Source of the DNA: Flavobacteriaceae bacterium
GTDB lineage: Bacteria; Bacteroidota; Bacteroidia; Flavobacteriales; Flavobacteriaceae
DNA length: 64,000 nt
Direction of reading: 5' to 3'
Assembly (NCBI GenBank): GCA_003564185.1
Contig: PXFS01000023.1
Span: forward strand, 1-64,000
Part shown: piece after piece, positions 57,585-64,000 of the stretch
Layout: each line of letters opens with the position of its first letter
Numbering within the stretch: the stretch's first letter is position 1
The notes under the pieces: model-generated
Told to the model about the DNA's origin: nothing
Database searches by the model: none
What the model saw: only the letters and a program-made list of their open reading frames with translations
Program-made: the position numbers and the translations under genes

Positions 57585-59075
57585 TTAATATTTAGCTGGT
57601 CCAGAATAGGATTCTTCCATAGTCTCAAGGATAAAAGTTCTTACATCCTCATTCGATTTTTTCAAGTCCTCTCTTCGTAAATACATCATATGGCCACTTT
57701 CATAAGCTTTAAATTCAAACCGATCATTTAGTTTACCACTTTCATCTATATGCCACATGTTGTACTTGGCGTTAAAATAGGTTGTAGCTCCATCAAAATA
57801 ACCTGCTTGAATTAAAACTCTTAGGTTTGGGTTTTGGGTCATAGCTCTTCTTAACTGTTTTCCAGTATTATTGTTTTTTGTTCTGTCCCAAGGATAAACA
57901 TTGCCAAACATAAGGTATTCTGCTGAAGTCTCTATTTTTAAATCATTCCTTAAGTAATAATTAATTGCAGGAGTAAATGAATGAAGCCATGAACTCAATT
58001 CAGCATTGTATTCTGGTTTATCTCCAGCTTCTTTTTCATCAGTGCCCTTATATCTTGAATCTAATCTTCCAATAGTATATCCTTCTTCTCTCAATAATTC
58101 TTTCCAAAAATAATTAAAAGGTAATTCTAAATTATGCTGTAGATAAACTTGTTGATCAATACCAGTTAACTTTTCCATTTCTTCAGTTAATTTCAATCGT
58201 TCAACATTGCTCAAAGAGTTGCCTCTAACTAAAGCAGGTGTTAGTTGGTTGATGGCAAATTCTTCAGATTGGGCTAATACTTCTTCAAGTTCTAAAGATT
58301 GAAGATTTGCAGGGAGTTTCTCATGGTACCATGCAGCAGCTGTAAAGTAAGGAATTCTATTTGCTATTTCTACAGGTCCATTTCTGTCCATTCCTAGTTC
58401 AGTTGGAGAAACAAGAATAACCCCATTTAGGTACATCCAATGAGAATTTTGTAGTTGATAGGCTAAGCCTGAAACACGAGTAGTTCCATAACTTTCGCCA
58501 ATCAAGTATTTAGGAGAAAGCCATCGGTTTTGGTTAGTGATAAATTGAGAAATCCATTTAGCTAAGTAACTTACGTCTTCCTGAACACCAAAAAATTGCT
58601 CTTTTTTTATATTTCCATTTTCATCTTTGTAGCCTCTTGAATAACCAGTATTTATCGGGTTTACATACACAATATCAGCAACATCTAAAATGCTGTAAGG
58701 GTTTTCTTTTACACCATAAGGTTGTACGGGAAAGCCTTCATCATCTATATTTAAGATGCGTGGTCCAGTATAGGCTATATTCATCCAAACTGATGCTGAA
58801 CCTGGTCCACCATTAAATGAAATTACTAATGGTCTATTATTATCACTTTTGTTGTTTGTTCTTTGATAATAGGTGTAAAATAAACTTCCTATAGCTTCAT
58901 CTTTTGAATCAAATACTTCTTGAAATCCAGCTTCAGCAGAATATTCAATTTTTGTTCCATTGATATTAATACGATGGTTAGTTACATTAGGTTCGTTTTG
59001 AAAATTTGGCTCTTGGCTATAAAATGAAGTTTGAAGAATAAAAATTGTAAAAATGGTGTAAATTGAAATACGCAT
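57585..59075 (-). CDS. Secreted S10 family serine carboxypeptidase
   Basis: Exported peptidase of the carboxypeptidase Y family, 496 residues, removing C-terminal residues from peptides. A signal peptide (about residues 1-20, ending SFYSQ) comes first. The oxyanion motif is SFNGGPGSASVWMNIAYTGP. The catalytic triad is Ser in LIGESYGTTRVSG (near 195), Asp in IQAGYFDGATTY (near 425) and His in YESGHMMYL (near 470). No T9SS sorting domain is seen, so it is probably periplasmic. It stands alone, divergent from the T9SS cargo gene. Confidence 0.93.
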   Translation of the reverse strand: MRISIYTIFTIFILQTSFYSQEPNFQNEPNVTNHRININGTKIEYSAEAGFQEVFDSKDEAIGSLFYTYYQRTNNKSDNNRPLVISFNGGPGSASVWMNIAYTGPRILNIDDEGFPVQPYGVKENPYSILDVADIVYVNPINTGYSRGYKDENGNIKKEQFFGVQEDVSYLAKWISQFITNQNRWLSPKYLIGESYGTTRVSGLAYQLQNSHWMYLNGVILVSPTELGMDRNGPVEIANRIPYFTAAAWYHEKLPANLQSLELEEVLAQSEEFAINQLTPALVRGNSLSNVERLKLTEEMEKLTGIDQQVYLQHNLELPFNYFWKELLREEGYTIGRLDSRYKGTDEKEAGDKPEYNAELSSWLHSFTPAINYYLRNDLKIETSAEYLMFGNVYPWDRTKNNNTGKQLRRAMTQNPNLRVLIQAGYFDGATTYFNAKYNMWHIDESGKLNDRFEFKAYESGHMMYLRREDLKKSNEDVRTFILETMEESYSGPAKY

Positions 59076-59330
59076 AACGTGTAAATTTAAAAAATGAAAT
59101 GTAAGTTAATCAATTGAGTAGGCATAATTCATTTCAAAATTTTATAAAAAATTTAAAGCCTAACCGTTATTTTAAAGTTTTGAATTTTTTTTCTAGTTAC
59201 TAATTTGCCTCCTGTATAGTGTAGAAAGCTTCAAACACTATGATTTATTAGGTGAAACAGTTTTTTGTATGGTTTAAGTAGTGTTTTTAAATTATTTTTT
59301 ACGATTTATTAACCCTACTTTGCAATAAAT

Positions 59331-59338
59331 TAATTTTG
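59331..59338 (+). promoter_or_regulatory. Putative -7 box of the T9SS cargo gene
   Basis: TAATTTTG fits TAnnTTTG, with no convincing -33 element. It would start transcription near 59345, after the in-frame ATG at 59336, which supports the ATG at 59366 as the true start. The remaining intergenic bases from 59076 show no gene. Confidence 0.4.
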
Positions 59339-59365
59339 CAATATGCAAAACAAAAATATTTTAAA

Positions 59366-60712
59366 ATGAAAAAATTTACTATTACACTTTTTATGATGAC
59401 TTGCTTAATGGCAATTGGTCAAAATGGTCCTATCGATTTTGAAGATGATGGAATCGGCGCCGACTGGACTTGGACAGTATTTGAAAATGAATCAAATCCT
59501 GATTTAGAAATAATTGATAATCCAGATCCATCAGGGATCAATACTTCCGATAAAGTAGCTCAATTTACAGCTTTAGAAGCTGGACAACCATTCGCTGGAT
59601 GTGAATCGCAAAGTGGAGGCATGGATTTAGGTCCTTTTACTTGGGACGATGACAATAGAATTATTACTATTATGGTATGGAAGTCAGAAATTAGTAATGT
59701 AGGAATTAAATTTGCCAACCCTGCTGGATGGGCTCAACCAGAATTATTAGTTTCTAACACTGTAACTAACGAATGGGAAGAGCTAACATTTGATTTTTCA
59801 GATTATATTAATCCACCTGATGGAGAAGGAGGACCCTTAGATCAAATTATTGTTTTTCCAGATTTTCAAAATAGAGATAGTGACAATGTAGTATACTTTG
59901 ATAATATTTCTTTTGGTGAACATAATGACAATTCTGAACCAGGAGACGAAGAACCTATGGAGCCTGCTCCAACACCCACAGAAGATGAGGAGGATGTATA
60001 TAGCTTATTTAGCAATGCATACACAGACAATCCTGTAGACACATGGTTAACTGAATGGTCTCAGGCACAGTTGGAAGATCTTCAAATTCAAGGTGTGGAC
60101 ACTAAACGCTATTTCAATCTTGACTTTGCTGGAGCAGAAACTTTTGGAGCTCCTGTTGATGCAACAGAATATGATTTCTTTCACGTTGATGTATGGTCAA
60201 ACAATGCTGAATTATTTAGGGTTAAGTTAGCCAACTTTATTGGGGAAGATTTAGATAATGAAGGTGAGATTGCTTTTGAAATAGCAAACAACGAATGGGT
60301 AAGTTTAGAAATACCTTTAGCAGATTTCGCAGATGCAGACCTTGTTACAGATCCAAGTAATCTTTTGACGAATAGAGATGCTATTTCTCAGATTATTTTC
60401 TCTGGAACACCAACAGGTTCTTTAGAAGTTTACATCGATAATGTTTACTTTAGCAAAGAAAGTTTATCTAGTGAAGAATTTGAGGCTGAAGTTGGTTTTT
60501 CAATGTATCCAAACCCTGCTAGAAATGTATTAACTATTGAGTCTAAACTTCAAGTTGATGAAGTGAAAATATTTGATATTTCAGGAAGGTTGGTGAAATC
60601 TGTTCAACAGGTAAATACAACATTAGATATTTCTGATCTAAAAGATGGTGTTTATATGGTATCTTCTAAGATAGGAGATCACATGGTGGTTAGAAAATTA
60701 ATTAAGCAATAA
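59366..60712 (+). CDS. T9SS-exported protein with two carbohydrate-binding-like domains
   Basis: Predicted surface or secreted protein, 448 residues, probable cargo of the PorU/PorV system. From the ATG at 59366 a signal peptide (MKKFTITLFMMTCLMAIGQ) is followed by a beta-sandwich domain (about 20-188) ending VVYFDNISFG. Next come an acidic/Pro linker (EPGDEEPMEPAPTPTEDEED), a second similar domain ending EVYIDNVYFSKES, and a type A sorting domain of about 75 residues (FSMYPNPARNVLTIESKL, then DISGRLVKSV and DGVYMVSSK). The domains resemble modules found with glucan-degrading systems, but I see no catalytic domain. Binding specificity is unknown. Confidence 0.85.
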   Translation: MKKFTITLFMMTCLMAIGQNGPIDFEDDGIGADWTWTVFENESNPDLEIIDNPDPSGINTSDKVAQFTALEAGQPFAGCESQSGGMDLGPFTWDDDNRIITIMVWKSEISNVGIKFANPAGWAQPELLVSNTVTNEWEELTFDFSDYINPPDGEGGPLDQIIVFPDFQNRDSDNVVYFDNISFGEHNDNSEPGDEEPMEPAPTPTEDEEDVYSLFSNAYTDNPVDTWLTEWSQAQLEDLQIQGVDTKRYFNLDFAGAETFGAPVDATEYDFFHVDVWSNNAELFRVKLANFIGEDLDNEGEIAFEIANNEWVSLEIPLADFADADLVTDPSNLLTNRDAISQIIFSGTPTGSLEVYIDNVYFSKESLSSEEFEAEVGFSMYPNPARNVLTIESKLQVDEVKIFDISGRLVKSVQQVNTTLDISDLKDGVYMVSSKIGDHMVVRKLIKQ

Positions 60713-60734
60713 TTCTATTGCTTAATTCATATTA

Positions 60735-60767
60735 AAAAGCCCGTTGCAAAATTTGCAACGGGCTTTT
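60735..60767. terminator. Bidirectional terminator between the T9SS cargo gene and groEL
   Basis: A perfect 16-bp stem, AAAAGCCCGTTGCAAA and its complement, around a single central A, with A/T ends in both directions. It is placed between two convergent genes. Confidence 0.85.
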
Positions 60768-60790
60768 GTTATTTGTATTGAATTTGTGAA

Positions 60791-62443
<1,653 letters not shown>

Positions 62444-62462
62444 TTAGTTTTACAAGAAATTA

Positions 62463-62738
62463 TTAAACAATTGCAAGAATGTCATCTTCTCTCATAATGA
62501 GATAATCAGTACCTTCAAGTTTTAATTCTGTACCTGCATATTTACCATATAATACCATGTCTCCTTCTTTTACAGTCATGGTGTGGTCTTTTTTTCCATT
62601 TCCAACAGCTACTACTTTACCTCTTTGTGGTTTCTCTTTTGCTGTTTCTGGAATAATAATTCCAGAAGCCGTCTTTGTTTCAGCGGCTTGTGGCTCAACA
62701 AGCACTCGATCTGCTAATGGTTTAATATTTATTGCCAT
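62463..62738 (-). CDS. groES: Co-chaperonin GroES (10 kDa)
   Basis: Heptameric lid of the GroEL chamber. [20 protein letters not shown] with the mobile loop ([20 protein letters not shown]) that binds GroEL, and the C-terminal [13 protein letters not shown], are diagnostic. The length is 91 residues. No CIRCE (TTAGCACTC-N9-GAGTGCTAA) operator lies upstream. A minus-strand TATTTTTG box at 62773-62780 may be the -7 element. Confidence 0.99.
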   Translation of the reverse strand: MAINIKPLADRVLVEPQAAETKTASGIIIPETAKEKPQRGKVVAVGNGKKDHTMTVKEGDMVLYGKYAGTELKLEGTDYLIMREDDILAIV

Positions 62739-62812
62739 AATTCTTATTTTAAAGTTACAGTTTTAGCATTACCAAAAATATGCCATTTAATAAAGGCTGA
62801 CAGATAATAAAC

Positions 62813-62846
62813 AAAAATGCCAGCTTTATGACAAGCTGGCATTTTT
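62813..62846 (-). terminator. Intrinsic terminator after secG
   Basis: AAAAATGCCAGCTT and AAGCTGGCATTTTT form a perfect 14-bp stem with a 6-nt loop, between secG and groES on the minus strand. It isolates groESL from the upstream operon. Confidence 0.85.
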
Positions 62847-62865
62847 ACATATTATTTATGACGAA

Positions 62866-63198
62866 TTATTCCATAGGAGGTAATTCGCTTTCTGGCATTT
62901 GTTGTGTATTTTCTACCGGAGCATTTCCTCCATCTCTAAGTATTTTTGAATCTGTGCTTGTAGATTGCATGATACTTACATTAGAAAATAAAATCAGCGC
63001 CAATAACAGAGTTGCTAACACCCAAGTACTTTTATCTAAAAAGTCTGAAGTCTGCTTCACACCACCAATTTGTTGGCCTCCACCTCCACCAAATGAAGAT
63101 GATAAACCGCCTCCTTTTGGGTTTTGAACCATGATGACTACGACTAACAAAAATGATACAATAAGTATCAATACTAAAAATATGGAAAATACACTCAT
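62866..63198 (-). CDS. secG: Protein translocase subunit SecG
   Basis: Small membrane subunit of the Sec channel that assists SecA-driven export. Two membrane helices (about residues 3-24 and 56-75) flank the family motif MVQNPKGGGLSSSFGGGGGQ. The C-terminal ~30 residues are polar and variable. The length is 110 residues. Its ATG overlaps the stop of the upstream gene by one base (TAATG). Confidence 0.95.
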   Translation of the reverse strand: MSVFSIFLVLILIVSFLLVVVIMVQNPKGGGLSSSFGGGGGQQIGGVKQTSDFLDKSTWVLATLLLALILFSNVSIMQSTSTDSKILRDGGNAPVENTQQMPESELPPME

Positions 63199-63989
63199 TA
63201 CTTTTCTTTTTCTATAATTTGTTCTATCCTTTCAATTTGATTTGCAAATAAACTACTTTTTTCGGGATTATTCAAAATTAATATGTTATAAGCTTGAATT
63301 GCTTTGTCATATCTTTTTTGTTCTTCATAAACTTTGGCTAAGGTTTCCGTCATTAACTGCCCTGAAGGCATGGTTTTAGGAGTGTTTTTCTTGATTTGAG
63401 TTCCCTCTTTTTTAGTTTCAATTTTTGGGTTTTTTGCTAAAAAATTATTGATAAGATCAAACTTTCTTCTACTTTCCTCGTTAAAATCGAGGTTTTCATT
63501 TTTGTCTGAATTAGGAATATTTAAGCCTGAATTCCTCTCAATGGGTTTCATTTGTGTAATTTTCAACCATTCATTAAATGAATGTTGATCATTACTATTA
63601 AACTTTAGCCTTTGCTCTTTTTCATTGATCGAAGAGGCTTTTTCAAAAAGATTTGGATCTGTTATTTGATCTGGTGTGTTGATATCCATGATTAAATCTT
63701 CCTCTTCTATTTTTTGGTTTTCTTTTATCGAATAAGCAGTCTCTATTTGTTCGAATTCTTCTTCAGTAATAAAATCAAATAGTATTTCACGGTCTGAAGT
63801 TTGAGTGGCTGTTTTTTTTAAATGGATATTGTACAAAGGATGATTACTTGCATATAGAAGCTTTAAGTATACACTTGATAACGATTGGAAGTATGGAAAT
63901 TCATAAATTACTTGCTGAATTTCAGTACTTAACTTCCTATCCATTATTTTTGGATTTTCAAGTATATTTAAAATTAATTCCTTTTTCAT
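63198..63989 (-). CDS. Unknown protein with C-terminal TPR-like motif
   Basis: I recognise no named function. From the ATG at 63989 it has 263 residues, mostly charged and probably cytoplasmic. The N-terminal part (IQQVIYEFPYFQSLSSVYLK) is helical, the middle is low in structure, and the C-terminus carries one TPR-like unit (LAKVYEEQKRYDKAIQAYNI). The frame remains open upstream through a TTG at 63995 to the window edge, so a longer protein is possible. Translation is coupled to secG. In Flavobacteriia a similar protein is usually found beside lptE and secG. Confidence 0.7.
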   Translation of the reverse strand: MKKELILNILENPKIMDRKLSTEIQQVIYEFPYFQSLSSVYLKLLYASNHPLYNIHLKKTATQTSDREILFDFITEEEFEQIETAYSIKENQKIEEEDLIMDINTPDQITDPNLFEKASSINEKEQRLKFNSNDQHSFNEWLKITQMKPIERNSGLNIPNSDKNENLDFNEESRRKFDLINNFLAKNPKIETKKEGTQIKKNTPKTMPSGQLMTETLAKVYEEQKRYDKAIQAYNILILNNPEKSSLFANQIERIEQIIEKEK

Positions 63990-64000
63990 TACCAATTTGC

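Overview
The window looks like a core chromosomal segment of a low-GC, Gram-negative member of the Bacteroidota, most likely class Flavobacteriia. The grounds are: gliding/type IX secretion genes (gldJ, porU, porV), a T9SS C-terminal sorting domain on a secreted protein, promoters of the Bacteroidota form TTTG-N17-21-TAnnTTTG, near absence of Shine-Dalgarno sequences, LpxB (lipid A), and the gene orders gldJ-porU-porV-cdd-pdhA-pdhC and rplQ-carA-eno-gltA. I cannot name the genus.

Layout. 1-4124 (minus): partial MATE exporter, murF and the gliding lipoprotein gldJ. 4307-12757 (plus): porU and porV (T9SS), cytidine deaminase, and pyruvate dehydrogenase E1-alpha and E2. 12818-15625 (minus): a 2OG-Fe(II) oxygenase, a SCO1/SenC copper protein and an orphan histidine kinase. 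15793-22602 (plus): lpxB, an M28 peptidase, a short-chain dehydrogenase, a SprT-like protein, a mannose-1-phosphate guanylyltransferase broken by one in-frame TAA, a DUF389 membrane protein and an unknown membrane protein. 22621-23961: a complete IS256-family insertion sequence. 24019-27889 (minus): metY-metX-hom behind a long regulatory leader. 28021-28761: an unknown secreted protein.

29010-45955 is the str/S10/spc/alpha ribosomal supercluster (rpsL to rplQ with fusA, secY, infA, rpoA), including a 38-residue zinc-free rpmJ. It is followed by carA, eno, gltA, a DUF4399 lipoprotein and an azurin-like copper protein. 51392-57433 is a tolC / periplasmic adaptor / RND pump operon, with inverted repeats over its promoter, a REP-like stem-loop between genes, and visibly different base usage. 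Then come an S10 serine carboxypeptidase, a T9SS-exported protein, groES-groEL, secG and a TPR-like protein at the window edge.

The most interesting part is the leader of metYX-hom (27546-27889, minus strand). A well-formed promoter is followed by a SAM-I (S-box) riboswitch. Next comes a short ORF ending in Val-Met-Met-Met-Ser-Met-Arg-Met-Gln-stop. Its last codons lie in a 12-bp antiterminator arm that competes with an intrinsic terminator just before metY. This reads as a SAM aptamer in tandem with a ribosome-mediated, methionine-codon attenuator, so the operon may sense both SAM and charged Met-tRNA. All calls come from reading the sequence; no database search was run.
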